From assembly GCA_001801665.1 (NCBI GenBank), contig MGYH01000025.1, positions 1-17,194 of the forward strand: a DNA stretch of 17,194 bases. The letters are read 5' to 3'. The notes under the pieces were generated by a model, which was not told the origin of the DNA, did not search any database, and worked only from the letters and a program-made list of their open reading frames with translations. Both the position numbers and the translations under genes were made by a program. The stretch is from Gammaproteobacteria bacterium RIFCSPHIGHO2_12_FULL_45_12. Its GTDB lineage: Bacteria; Pseudomonadota; Gammaproteobacteria; DSM-16500. Positions 1 to 6,953 of this stretch are shown in pieces; the first letter of the stretch is position 1; each line of letters begins with the position of its first letter.

Positions 1-16
1 CCCCCTTTTGGTGCAA

Positions 17-35
17 GCAAAAGCTTGGCTTTTGC
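17..35. repeat. Small perfect hairpin at the window edge
   Basis: Arms GCAAAAGC (17-24) and GCTTTTGC (28-35) form an 8-bp perfect inverted repeat with a 3-nt loop. No T-run follows on either strand, so it is not a convincing intrinsic terminator. It lies in apparent non-coding DNA in front of the first gene. Confidence 0.4.
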
Positions 36-54
36 GCAGCATAAAAACAAGGAA

Positions 55-84
55 GCCATTCCCGCGTTCTTTAGCGGGAATGGC
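55..84. repeat. REP-like palindrome, 11-bp perfect stem
   Basis: The arms GCCATTCCCGC (55-65) and GCGGGAATGGC (74-84) are exact reverse complements with an 8-nt loop. CATTCCCGC/GCGGGAATG palindromes are a common form of dispersed intergenic repeat in proteobacteria, which is general knowledge and not tested here. It ends 40 bp before the proposed GTG start at 125 and argues that the open frame upstream of 125 is not coding. Confidence 0.6.
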
Positions 85-124
85 TGGTAAACGAGTGTGG
101 GGAAATAATGAAAGGGGGAGAGCT

Positions 125-1102
125 GTGTTCTCAAATAACAATCTACCAAGCGATGGGCGTGCCAAGGGCAATCCCAGTTTAGGTGACATTTTAAACAAAT
201 GGGTGGACTTATATCGGAGTGAGTCTGGTTTCAGCTGCGGCCTTTTTATAGGTCGGGGCAAGAGCCGAGTGGCGGTGCTTGAGCGGTTGCTCAGCAATAT
301 GCCAGAAGAGGAACTAGGAAAATTTTTGCTAACCAGTCTTGTTCATGAGGATGGCAAGGCATTTTGGGGGACGAGCGAGCGTTTTAAATTTCGTTTGGCG
401 CAAGGCTTAAATGAATATTTTGCAAGGAATGCGCCCCATTTCTTCACAGGCGGCATCACGCAGGTCATTCACAGGGTCAAGACAGACCACGAGGGTTTAT
501 GTTTGCTGCCAAGCTTAGAAAAACTTTTTCAGGAAGGGGATGCAAGCGATTTAAAGAGAGAGTCCTATACGCCTGCGAATTATCAACAGATGCTATGGAT
601 GCCATTTTACTTGTCGGGCAAGCGTTTAAGCCATCTGTTTAAGTACAAAGTGTTAGGCGTGTTGATGCGTTATTTGGAGCAGTGCCACTTAGGGGCGAGT
701 GCCAAAACGAGCGTTTATCACTATATAAAAGAGGTGGCCGCTTCAACGTTGGGTGACGCGGCTTTTATGGAAAAAATAGTCCGTGATTTTTTTACGGCAT
801 CTAACGATGTTCAGGCATCCATGAGCAGTGGTTGTTGGGGCGGCGGCATTGAAGTGCTGCGCTATCAATTGGCCCAACTGTTAATTGAACAGTTGGGTTA
901 TCAAAATGAGGTGGCTGAACAAGTGTCACTCGCTAAGCAGGCTTTCATGGAAAGCACGGGCGTGTCTCGATGTTTTCCTTTTTACTTTGATGCCGCGAGT
1001 GCGAAGGAGAGCGCAACGTTTAAGGTGTTATCAGTCGCATGGGCAGAGCATGTCAGGGTCAAAGCGTCAACGCCTGAACGGTTGAGGCAGCGTCTATCCT
1101 AG
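125..1102 (+). CDS. Hypothetical protein, 325 residues, family not recognised
   Basis: I do not recognise this protein. The frame is open back to the window edge with a possible TTG at 8, but that stretch contains a palindrome at 55-84. The GTG at 125 has a strong ribosome binding site just upstream (AGGGGGAG, about 4 nt away), so I start there. The product seems soluble and mixed alpha/beta to alpha-helical, with no signal peptide or membrane segment. It has a Gly/Ser/Cys-rich patch (SSGCWGGG, encoded near 829-846) and many aromatic residues. The C-terminus is basic (TPERLRQRLS). It converges with SCO1, the two genes overlapping by 4 bp, so it is not in the oxidase-assembly operon. Secreted effector, enzyme or orphan are all possible; I assign no function. 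That it is a real gene is supported by its length and start signal. Confidence 0.65.
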   Translation: MFSNNNLPSDGRAKGNPSLGDILNKWVDLYRSESGFSCGLFIGRGKSRVAVLERLLSNMPEEELGKFLLTSLVHEDGKAFWGTSERFKFRLAQGLNEYFARNAPHFFTGGITQVIHRVKTDHEGLCLLPSLEKLFQEGDASDLKRESYTPANYQQMLWMPFYLSGKRLSHLFKYKVLGVLMRYLEQCHLGASAKTSVYHYIKEVAASTLGDAAFMEKIVRDFFTASNDVQASMSSGCWGGGIEVLRYQLAQLLIEQLGYQNEVAEQVSLAKQAFMESTGVSRCFPFYFDAASAKESATFKVLSVAWAEHVRVKASTPERLRQRLS

Positions 1103-1755
1103 CGGGATGACGATTCGGCAAGGCGAATGCCATGGTTGACAACGGTTACGAATTGGCTGGGTTTCATGCGATTGTTAAACAAGCCCACCCATTTTCCTTG
1201 CGGGTTAATGAGGAGAATGGAGGGGGTGTGTTGCAGTTGGTAGTTGACAGTCGTTCTGTTCGTGTCCTTCATGGCATAAATGCCTAATTCACTTTGCAAC
1301 TTTCGCAAGTCTTGTCGTTTACCTGAGGCACCTATAAACGCCGGATTAAAAGATTGTACGTAGTGGGCAAGAATCGCTGGTTTGTCACGTTCGGGATCAA
1401 GTGAGATCAAGACAACTTGCAAGTTGGGATGGGCGTCATGCAGTTTTCCATAAGCGCGGTTTAACATCTCAAGCGTGGTGGGGCAGATGCTCGCGCAGTG
1501 TGTGAAGCCAAAGAATAGCAAGGTCCAATGCTGGTAAAAATCTTTTTCACTAAAAGTAAGCCCATTGGCATTGATGAGAGAAAAGGGTTTTAATTCGCGT
1601 GGAAGGGAGAAAAGAACGCCGTTTTCCGCGTTGATGTTAGCTTGGACTGGTTTTTTGCTCAGGTGATACACAAACAGGGAAGTGATCAGGGCGGCACAAA
1701 TAAAGACAGCGGCTGACATGATTTTATTGATAGAGAGCGTGCGATGAGTAGTCAT
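1099..1755 (-). CDS. SCO1/SenC family copper chaperone for cytochrome c oxidase
   Basis: This is a membrane-anchored thioredoxin-fold protein expected to deliver copper to the CuA site of cytochrome c oxidase subunit II on the periplasmic side. An N-terminal hydrophobic segment (about residues 13-31) acts as anchor. The copper motif CASIC (C87 and C91, followed by Pro) lies in FFGFTHCASICP, and the third ligand is H176 in QHTPS. Length (218 aa) is normal for the family. It is the last gene of the operon, starting 7 bp after the ctaB stop. No clear ribosome binding site is visible, so coupling to ctaB is likely. Its end overlaps the end of the convergent upstream gene by 4 bp. The oxidase subunit II at the right end of the window is the expected client. 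Family assignment is firm; the specific copper role is inferred from the family. Confidence 0.93.
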   Translation of the reverse strand: MTTHRTLSINKIMSAAVFICAALITSLFVYHLSKKPVQANINAENGVLFSLPRELKPFSLINANGLTFSEKDFYQHWTLLFFGFTHCASICPTTLEMLNRAYGKLHDAHPNLQVVLISLDPERDKPAILAHYVQSFNPAFIGASGKRQDLRKLQSELGIYAMKDTNRTTVNYQLQHTPSILLINPQGKWVGLFNNRMKPSQFVTVVNHGIRLAESSSR

Positions 1756-1762
1756 GATGTTT

Positions 1763-2635
1763 TCAGTTTATAAGTAAGTGATGGTCAAGCAGTAGCATTA
1801 AAAATAATCCCGTCAGGTAGATCAGGGAATATTTGAAAGTTTTTAACGCTATCAGCGTATCCGTGGTTGAAAACTGCAATTTCAGGGCGTAGCCAATCAA
1901 GCCCATGCCTAACAGGATGGCACTAATTAAATAAAGTTGTCCACTCATGCCAATGACATAAGGCAGCAGACTACAGGCAATGGTGAGAAAACTGTAGAGC
2001 ACAATGTTAAGTTTGGTGAAAGAGATGCCATGCGTGATGGGCAGCATGGGAATGGTGGTTTGTTTATATTCTTCATAGCGATGAAGGCAGAGCGCCCAGA
2101 AATGCGCGGGCGTCCAGGTGAAGATGATGAGTACCAGCAGCCAGCCACCCGCATCGAGTTGTCCTGAAACAGCCGCCCAGCCAAGGAGTGGCGGCATGGC
2201 ACCTGCCAAGCCACCGATGACAATGTTTTGTGACGTGGCGCGTTTTAAATAAAGGGAATAAACACCCGCATAGCCAATGGAGGCAATTAAGGTGAGCAGG
2301 GCGGAAACGTGATTCACGCCGAAATATAAGATGGCAAAGCCAGCAATGGTCTGAACGCTCGCAAAGGCCGAGGCGGCTTTCAGTGATAATTTGCCAGCGG
2401 CCAGCGGGCGATTTTTGGTGCGTGTCATCAGCGCATCGGTATGCCGATCAATAATGTGGTTAAAAGCAGCGGCACCCCCTGACATGAGTGCAATGCCAAG
2501 GGTGGCGTTTATCCATAGCCACCAGGGAATGGGGTTAATAGCGGCAAGGTACATGCCCGCCCATGCCGTCAGCAGCATGAGGAGAACCACGCGCGGCTTG
2601 GAAAGAGTGAGATAGTTACGAAATCCAGAAGTCAT
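1763..2635 (-). CDS. ctaB/cyoE: Protoheme IX farnesyltransferase (heme O synthase)
   Basis: This UbiA-family integral membrane enzyme transfers a farnesyl group to heme B to make heme O, the precursor of heme A. The first Asp-rich motif is present as N59-x3-D63-x3-D67, followed by MTRTKNRPLAAG (about 70-81). The later loop YSLYLKRATSQNIVIGG and the stretch AMPPLLGW also fit the family. Several hydrophobic segments span the 290 residues, the usual length. The ATG at 2633-2635 lies inside the end of ctaA (20-bp overlap), and SCO1 follows 7 bp downstream, so the gene is translated as part of the SURF1-ctaA-ctaB-SCO1 unit. The partnership with ctaA points to a heme A oxidase, so the ctaB name is preferable to cyoE. 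Confidence 0.96.
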   Translation of the reverse strand: MTSGFRNYLTLSKPRVVLLMLLTAWAGMYLAAINPIPWWLWINATLGIALMSGGAAAFNHIIDRHTDALMTRTKNRPLAAGKLSLKAASAFASVQTIAGFAILYFGVNHVSALLTLIASIGYAGVYSLYLKRATSQNIVIGGLAGAMPPLLGWAAVSGQLDAGGWLLVLIIFTWTPAHFWALCLHRYEEYKQTTIPMLPITHGISFTKLNIVLYSFLTIACSLLPYVIGMSGQLYLISAILLGMGLIGYALKLQFSTTDTLIALKTFKYSLIYLTGLFLMLLLDHHLLIN

Positions 2636-3614
2636 GCCGGGTATCCGAAATATAAGAAGCTTTGACGAGCGTGGTGATGAGCGTCAGCAATAAAAGAATG
2701 GCGACCGTATGATGGGTGAGGGCAATCCATACGGGCCGTAACCAGAGAATGTTTAAAATGCCAAGCGTCAGTTGCAGTGCAAGCAGCGCCAATATCAGTT
2801 TGCTGATGGATTGAAAGGCGCGGTTATCCAGCATGAATAATGCCAGCACGCTTAGGTAGGCGGCTGTGACAAAGGCACCCATGCGGTGCAGCATGTGAAT
2901 GGTGATTAAATCACTGTTTAATGCTTGCCACTGCATGGCGGGTAACAGTTTGCCATTGCAGTAGGGGAAGTCAATGCAGGCAAGCCCCGCATCATGTGTG
3001 CTCACCCAGCCGCCCAGCGTGATTTGCACCGCGATCACCAAGAAGCCCAGCCATAACCAAGGTTTGAGTGCTAATTTCGGTGTTTTCACCAGAAAAGAAT
3101 CGTCACGTAAATGGAGGTCAAGGTACGCCCACCAGAGCATGCTCAAAAGGGAAAGACCGATTAACAGGTGTGATAGCACAATGACGGGTTTTAATTTTTC
3201 AGTGACAGTCAGCATGCCAAGCGTCACTTGTACGCACAGCAGTCCCATTAAACCCATGGCAATCAAGGTGGATTTCGTATCTTTGGCTTGGCGTGTCAGT
3301 AAAATGGAAAAAGATAGAAAGAGAATGAAGAGGCCTTCTGTGCCAGCGACATAACGGTGCGTCATTTCTGTCCAGGCTTTTTTCACATTGAGGGGGGTGA
3401 GTGGGTAGTTTTGCGCCGCCTGCTGCATTTGTGATGTGGTATGGGGTGCGGTGATAAAGCCGTAGCAGTTGGGCCAATCCGGACAAGATAGGCCGGCATG
3501 GGTTAAACGGGTGAAGGCACCAAGCAGGATCACGACAAAGGCAAGGGCAAAGGTAAAAAGCGCGAGCTTCGAATGGCGCCGGTATTTGGTTGAAACAAAC
3601 CAGTAATGTGTCAA
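2616..3614 (-). CDS. ctaA: Heme A synthase (COX15/CtaA family)
   Basis: This eight-helix membrane enzyme oxidises the C8 methyl of heme O to the formyl group of heme A. Hallmarks visible are LGAFTRLTHAGLSCPDWPNC (about 31-50) with Cys44 and Cys50, and the second-half counterpart STHDAGLACIDFPYC with Cys213 and Cys219. Candidate heme ligand histidines are H86 (EMTHRY), H149, H240/H243 (IHMLHRMG) and H301/H302 (THHTVA). Length 332 aa is normal for the proteobacterial type. The start is a TTG at 3612-3614 with GAGG about 8 nt upstream; no in-frame ATG lies near the expected N-terminus. ctaB overlaps its 3' end by 20 bp. Upstream, a 150-bp inserted repeat separates it from SURF1, so it may depend on read-through of that hairpin or on its own promoter. 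Confidence 0.95.
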   Translation of the reverse strand: MTHYWFVSTKYRRHSKLALFTFALAFVVILLGAFTRLTHAGLSCPDWPNCYGFITAPHTTSQMQQAAQNYPLTPLNVKKAWTEMTHRYVAGTEGLFILFLSFSILLTRQAKDTKSTLIAMGLMGLLCVQVTLGMLTVTEKLKPVIVLSHLLIGLSLLSMLWWAYLDLHLRDDSFLVKTPKLALKPWLWLGFLVIAVQITLGGWVSTHDAGLACIDFPYCNGKLLPAMQWQALNSDLITIHMLHRMGAFVTAAYLSVLALFMLDNRAFQSISKLILALLALQLTLGILNILWLRPVWIALTHHTVAILLLLTLITTLVKASYISDTRHDFWIS

Positions 3615-3658
3615 GGGTCTAACCTCAAAACTAAAAATGATGGTTTTTGTCGATGTTA

Positions 3659-3826
3659 TTTAGTGCCAGCTTTGTTGCATAAATTAAATGTTACACATTT
3701 TGATGTCAATGTAGGGTGGATTAGACGCGCTTTTTGCGTCGTCATCCACCAATTTGGTGGATGACGGCAAAAAACGCCTAATCCACCCTACCCAGTTTGG
3801 ATTGATGCAACAAAGCCTTTAGTGCC
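3659..3826. mobile_element. 150-bp MITE-like element with 9-bp target site duplication
   Basis: Perfect 9-bp direct repeats TTTAGTGCC occur at 3659-3667 and 3818-3826. They bound a 150-bp segment (3668-3817) whose ends are inverted: left AGCTTTGTTGCATAAATT, right (reverse complement) GGCTTTGTTGCATCAATC. These ends resemble, from memory, the terminal repeat of IS903-group IS5-family elements (GGCTTTGTTGAATAAATC), which also make 9-bp duplications. No transposase is encoded, so it would be a non-autonomous derivative moved in trans. The core is an 81-bp palindrome listed separately. It sits between SURF1 and ctaA. Confidence 0.75.
3711..3791. repeat. 81-bp near-perfect palindrome inside the MITE
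   Basis: The left arm (3711-3750) begins GTAGGGTGGATTAGACGCGC and the right arm (3756-3791) ends CGCCTAATCCACCCTAC. They pair along most of their length around the loop AATTT, with a few mismatches and a 4-nt length difference. The left arm plus the next two bases (3711-3752) is 41/42 identical to the module at 6994-7035. Transcribed from the operon promoter, the segment would fold into a long hairpin in the RNA between SURF1 and ctaA. Confidence 0.8.
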
Positions 3827-3845
3827 TGACGGTCGATGTTGGCGA

Positions 3846-4568
3846 TTATGTCTGGCGATGGTTCAGGACGATGGATATTATCAGCAAGGTGAGGGCCAAA
3901 GCAAACCATTGTACCGCATAGCCCAAATGTCGCTCAGGCCCAACAGAAACAATTTTCCATTCAAGCGCATAAGCGGCGGGATTTTTAGGGTCGAGTGACA
4001 ATAGGTAGTGAAATGGCTGGAACGCCAGAAAGGGCGAGAGGGTGGTTAAATTGATAAATTCAACCCGGAGCGGCCAGTGGGTGGAAGAAAGTTCAGTTGC
4101 CTGACCAAGGGCGACATACGCCGGCGGTAAATTTAACAGGCCGACCAAGGTGACTTGCCCCGTGATGGCTTGAATCACCGGTAGATGGTCGCGGCTGTCA
4201 CCCATGGGGATAAATCCTCGGTCAATGAGAATGGGCGTTGAAAGGCCATCAGCCATAAAAGGGGTGAATACTTCGTAGCCAACCTGCCGTTGATAAATTT
4301 TATTATCCAGCAGTAAAGTGTGCTGGTTGTCAAAGTGACCGCTTAGTGAGGCGCGATAAAAGCGCAAGTCGCGCTCCTTTTGCTGGTTGAGGTCGCTGCT
4401 GGTGAGGGGTGGATGTTGAATGCGTTCAGCAAAGGAACGCAATAATAAGGTTTTTTGTTTCGCGCGTGCAAGTTGCCAAAACCCAAGACTGGTTAAAAAA
4501 GTGATAAAGCAGACAGCCAGTAGGGCTAACTTCCAGTTCTTGATCTTCATTGGCATTTTTTGCTGCAT
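3846..4568 (-). CDS. SURF1 family cytochrome oxidase assembly protein
   Basis: SURF1 proteins help insert heme A into subunit I of cytochrome c oxidase. The 240-residue product has the expected two-helix layout: an N-terminal membrane segment (about 12-33, ending in the typical GFWQLARAKQK) and a C-terminal one (about 217-235) preceded by the family motif GYAVQWFALALTL. Between them is a periplasmic domain with LLLDNKIYQRQVGYEVFTP and LIDRGFIP, both typical of SURF1. I chose the first ATG (4566-4568); Met5 and Met7 are alternatives, and no strong ribosome binding site separates them. It is the first gene of the minus-strand operon and diverges from the DUF2909-tat operon. Confidence 0.93.
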   Translation of the reverse strand: MQQKMPMKIKNWKLALLAVCFITFLTSLGFWQLARAKQKTLLLRSFAERIQHPPLTSSDLNQQKERDLRFYRASLSGHFDNQHTLLLDNKIYQRQVGYEVFTPFMADGLSTPILIDRGFIPMGDSRDHLPVIQAITGQVTLVGLLNLPPAYVALGQATELSSTHWPLRVEFINLTTLSPFLAFQPFHYLLSLDPKNPAAYALEWKIVSVGPERHLGYAVQWFALALTLLIISIVLNHRQT

Positions 4569-4634
4569 TCCAAGTGCTATGTGAATATACTAGGCGCGGT
4601 TAGCGGTTTCTTATCCGATAGGAAGTGTAAAGCG
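4569..4634. promoter_or_regulatory. Divergent intergenic region, candidate promoter for the DUF2909-tat operon
   Basis: This 66-bp gap lies between two divergently read operons and should hold promoters for both. On the plus strand TATACT (4586-4591) is a 5/6 match to a -10 box, but no good -35 box lies at the usual distance. An AGGAAG site at 4620-4625 precedes the ATG at 4635 by about 10 nt. No operator palindrome was seen. Confidence 0.35.
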
Positions 4635-4844
4635 ATGACAATCTTTATTAAAGCTATTATTGTGCTCTTTCTGGTTTGTATCCTTTATTCCCTGGGAAGT
4701 GCGCTCTATTTTCTGGTGCAGGATAAGGGTGATTCCAATCGAATGGTCAAAGCATTGACATGGCGTATCAGCTTGTCGCTGCTGTTGTTCGTGTTTTTGT
4801 TGGTTGGCTTTTCGTTGGGGTGGATCAAGCCGCATTCAATTTAG
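4635..4844 (+). CDS. DUF2909 twin transmembrane protein
   Basis: This small inner-membrane protein of 69 residues has two predicted helices (about residues 2-24 and 43-63) joined by a short polar loop. The sequence YSLGSALYFLVQDKGDSNRM followed by VKALTWRISLSLLLF is characteristic of the DUF2909 family of gammaproteobacteria. The open frame extends back to an ATG at 4560, but that would overlap the SURF1 start; the ATG at 4635 has AGGAAG about 10 nt upstream and gives the family's usual length. DUF2909 genes are commonly found beside SURF1 and cytochrome oxidase genes, which suggests a role near oxidase assembly, but no function is established to my knowledge. tatA begins 15 bp downstream. 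Confidence 0.85.
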   Translation: MTIFIKAIIVLFLVCILYSLGSALYFLVQDKGDSNRMVKALTWRISLSLLLFVFLLVGFSLGWIKPHSI

Positions 4845-4859
4845 TGGGGGGAGAATAAA

Positions 4860-5048
4860 ATGGGATTACGTAATTTTGGTTCATTGCTCATTATTTTTTT
4901 AATGCTGATGATGGTATTTGGCACGCAGCGCTTGCGTACGATTGGCGATGATCTGGGCGTAGCCATTCGTAATTTTCGTAAGGGGATGCAAGATAATCTG
5001 GATGCAGCAGAGGATCAGCCAGAAAATAAAGAAGGAAAGACGCCGTGA
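4860..5048 (+). CDS. tatA: Sec-independent translocase subunit TatA
   Basis: TatA oligomers form the transient pore of the twin-arginine translocase for folded proteins. The 62-residue product has one N-terminal membrane helix (about 6-22), the hinge FGTQRL, and an amphipathic helix (RTIGDDLGVAIRNFRKGM) with the typical Phe-Gly and FRKGM features, then a short acidic and basic tail. A strong ribosome binding site (GGGGAG) lies about 7 nt before the ATG. The stop overlaps the tatB start (GTGA, 5045-5048), which indicates translational coupling. TatA and TatE are hard to separate by sequence, but the position before tatB and tatC supports TatA. Confidence 0.9.
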   Translation: MGLRNFGSLLIIFLMLMMVFGTQRLRTIGDDLGVAIRNFRKGMQDNLDAAEDQPENKEGKTP

Positions 5049-5239
5049 GTTTCAGCCTCAGTGAAATCGCCGTCATTTTGTTGATTGCCTTATTGGTAGT
5101 GAAGCCGGAGCAGATGCCGGAAATGGCGTTACATTTGGGGCGGTTTGCAAAGATGGTTCGTCGCGTATTTGCAAAAGTGAAACATGAAATGAACGGCATG
5201 ATTGAGTCGGTCGAAAAATTAGATGAACGCAAGCCGTAA
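5045..5239 (+). CDS. tatB: Sec-independent translocase subunit TatB (short form)
   Basis: TatB works with TatC as the receptor for twin-arginine signal peptides. The product has a membrane helix (about 4-20), then KPEQMPEMALHLGRFAKMVR, matching the TatB pattern GPE(R/K)LP...LGR, and an amphipathic helix to the end. Two oddities stand out: at 64 residues it is much shorter than E. coli TatB (171), and the usual Gly before Pro-Glu is Lys (VVKPEQ). The GTG start at 5045 overlaps the tatA stop by 4 bp, and its own 3' end overlaps tatC by 17 bp. The order A-B-C and the LGR motif favour TatB over a second TatA. Confidence 0.85.
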   Translation: MSFSLSEIAVILLIALLVVKPEQMPEMALHLGRFAKMVRRVFAKVKHEMNGMIESVEKLDERKP

Positions 5240-5972
5240 TCCAGGCGCGCTGCCTTTTTTAATTGAGCTGCGCTTGCGGCTAATGTATTCATTGCTGGTG
5301 TTGTTTGCTTTGTTTGCGGCGCTTGGTTATGTCGCCAATGATCTTTATACGCTGCTTGCCTTGCCTCTGCTGAAATTTTTGCCGCAAGGCCATCTGATTG
5401 CCACGCAACTGGTTTCACCTTTCTTTGTCCCCTTTAAACTAGCGTTTACAGCGTCGGTGTTTTTGGCGGCGCCTTTTTTTCTGTATCAGTTGTGGTCGTT
5501 TATCTCGCCTGCTTTATATGGCCATGAGAGGCGCATGATCTGGCCATTTTTGCTGATGAGTGCGCTGCTGTTTTATGGCGGCATCGCCTTTGCTTATTTT
5601 GTCGTCTTTCCGGCACTGTTTCATTTTTTGGTGAATCAGGCGCCACAAGGGGTGGTGTTTAGTCCGGATATCAGTGAGTACCTGGATTTAACGCTTAAAC
5701 TGCTAATGGGTTTTGGCGCGTTGTTTGAGATTCCTGCGGTGATGGTGCTGTTGGTGTCAGCAGGCGTCCTCACGCGTGCGCAATTTATTAAAAAACGGTC
5801 ATATGCCATTTTGGGTGCTTTTACGTTGGGAATGCTGCTTGCGCCGCCAGATGTGTTATCGCAAACTATCCTGGCCGTTCCCATTTGGCTGCTTTATGAA
5901 ACAGGCATTGTGATGTCACGATGGATGGGGGTTAAGTCTGCAACAAAAGCAATTGAGTTTAAAGCTGATTAA
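5223..5972 (+). CDS. tatC: Sec-independent translocase subunit TatC
   Basis: TatC is the six-helix membrane subunit that recognises the twin-arginine motif. Visible hallmarks are the N-terminal LIELRLRLM (family consensus HLxELRxR; the His is Phe here), SPFFVPFKLAF, YQLWSFISPALYGHERR with the conserved periplasmic or cytoplasmic-loop Glu in HERR, and FGALFEIPAVMVLL followed by RSYAILGAFTLGMLLAPPD. Length 249 aa is normal. The ATG lies inside tatB, and the last 20 bp overlap the proposed birA start, so the whole cluster appears translationally coupled. The nearest likely client in the window is the Rieske protein PetA. Confidence 0.96.
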   Translation: MNASRNPGALPFLIELRLRLMYSLLVLFALFAALGYVANDLYTLLALPLLKFLPQGHLIATQLVSPFFVPFKLAFTASVFLAAPFFLYQLWSFISPALYGHERRMIWPFLLMSALLFYGGIAFAYFVVFPALFHFLVNQAPQGVVFSPDISEYLDLTLKLLMGFGALFEIPAVMVLLVSAGVLTRAQFIKKRSYAILGAFTLGMLLAPPDVLSQTILAVPIWLLYETGIVMSRWMGVKSATKAIEFKAD

Positions 5973-6915
5973 ACTGGTTAAACTGTTAAGCGATGGTCGT
6001 CACCATGACGGAGACTCATTGGGTGAGCAGTTGCAGGTGACGCGTAGTGCTGTCTGGAAGATGATTAAGAAATTGACGGTGTATGGCGTTGCGTTTGACA
6101 CCGTGAAAGGGAAAGGCTATGCCCTGTTGACGCCGTTGGTGTTACTGGAGGCGCGCTGGATCAAAAAACAATTGAACTTGGATCAGGTGGAGGTGCAGGT
6201 TTTTGAAACGCTTTCTTCCACCAATGATTATTTGAAAGCGTGTCAAGCGCGTTTGCCCATCCAGATTTGTCTGGCGGAGCAGCAAACGCACGGCAAGGGT
6301 CGGCTTGGACGTGATTGGTATTCGCCTTTTGGCCAGAACCTTTACTTGTCTTGTCGTTATGCCTTTCAAAAAGAAATTAGCGAATTGTCGGGGCTGAGTC
6401 TCGTCACCAGTCTGGCCGTTGTCGCGGCCTTGCGTGAGAGGGGTGTCAGTCAGCTGGCGGTGAAATGGCCCAACGATATTGTGCATGCGCGAGGAAAATT
6501 GTCGGGGAGCCTGATTGACATTCAAGCTGAAACGCACGGTGCCTGTCATGCGGTGATTGGGATTGGTGTGAATGTGAATATGCGGCAGGCGAATGACGCA
6601 ATTGATCAGGCCTGGACATCCATGCGTCAATTAATGGGCGTGGACGTTGACAGGAATGAATTGTGCGTGAGCTTGATCAATACGCTAATACGTTATCTCA
6701 AACGGTTTGAAGCGCATGGCCTAGCCGATTTTGTAAAGGAGTGGTCCGCGCATGATTGTTTGATGCGCCAATCTGTTGCAATTCATCAAGCGAATGGACG
6801 GGTTCGGGGTGTCGTCACAGGCATTAACGCACAGGGCCATTTGTTGTTGCAGTTAGCAGATGGCACCGTGCAGGCGTTTTCATCCGGTGATACGACACTG
6901 TGTAAGTCAGCATGA
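5953..6915 (+). CDS. birA: Biotin-[acetyl-CoA-carboxylase] ligase with N-terminal repressor domain (BirA)
   Basis: This enzyme makes biotinyl-5'-AMP and transfers biotin to the BCCP subunit of acetyl-CoA carboxylase; the long form also represses biotin genes. Residues about 1-60 form the winged helix-turn-helix (DSLGEQLQVTRSAVWKMIKKL), so it is the bifunctional type. The ligase domain shows HGKGRLGRDWYSPFGQNLYL (nucleotide-binding GRGRxGRxW loop), KWPNDIV, GKLSGSLID and GIGVNVN. The C-terminal SH3-like domain includes VRGVVTGINAQGHLLLQ. Length is 320 aa, against 321 in E. coli. The start is uncertain: TTG at 5953, inside the end of tatC, gives the family's N-terminus, and no ATG fits. Whether it still regulates biotin genes cannot be seen here, as no biotin operon is in the window. 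Confidence 0.94.
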   Translation: MSLKLIKLVKLLSDGRHHDGDSLGEQLQVTRSAVWKMIKKLTVYGVAFDTVKGKGYALLTPLVLLEARWIKKQLNLDQVEVQVFETLSSTNDYLKACQARLPIQICLAEQQTHGKGRLGRDWYSPFGQNLYLSCRYAFQKEISELSGLSLVTSLAVVAALRERGVSQLAVKWPNDIVHARGKLSGSLIDIQAETHGACHAVIGIGVNVNMRQANDAIDQAWTSMRQLMGVDVDRNELCVSLINTLIRYLKRFEAHGLADFVKEWSAHDCLMRQSVAIHQANGRVRGVVTGINAQGHLLLQLADGTVQAFSSGDTTLCKSA

Positions 6916-6953
6916 AAGCTCGCTCAACGCTTTATTCCCATTGATGTCAATGA

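Noticed and set aside
8..124. N-terminal extension of the first gene to TTG at 8
   Set aside because: The stretch holds two hairpins, including an 11-bp perfect palindrome, while GTG 125 has a strong ribosome binding site.
3649..3840. Outer 9-bp direct repeats GTCGATGTT as a second target duplication
   Set aside because: The sequences just inside them are not inverted repeats of each other, so they are better explained as a short repeat already present before the MITE inserted.
4891..5418. Minus-strand open frame of 175 codons across tatA-tatC
   Set aside because: It is antisense to three well-supported tat genes and has no start signal.
6142..6630. Minus-strand open frame of 162 codons inside birA
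   Set aside because: It is antisense to conserved BirA motifs; a composition-driven shadow.
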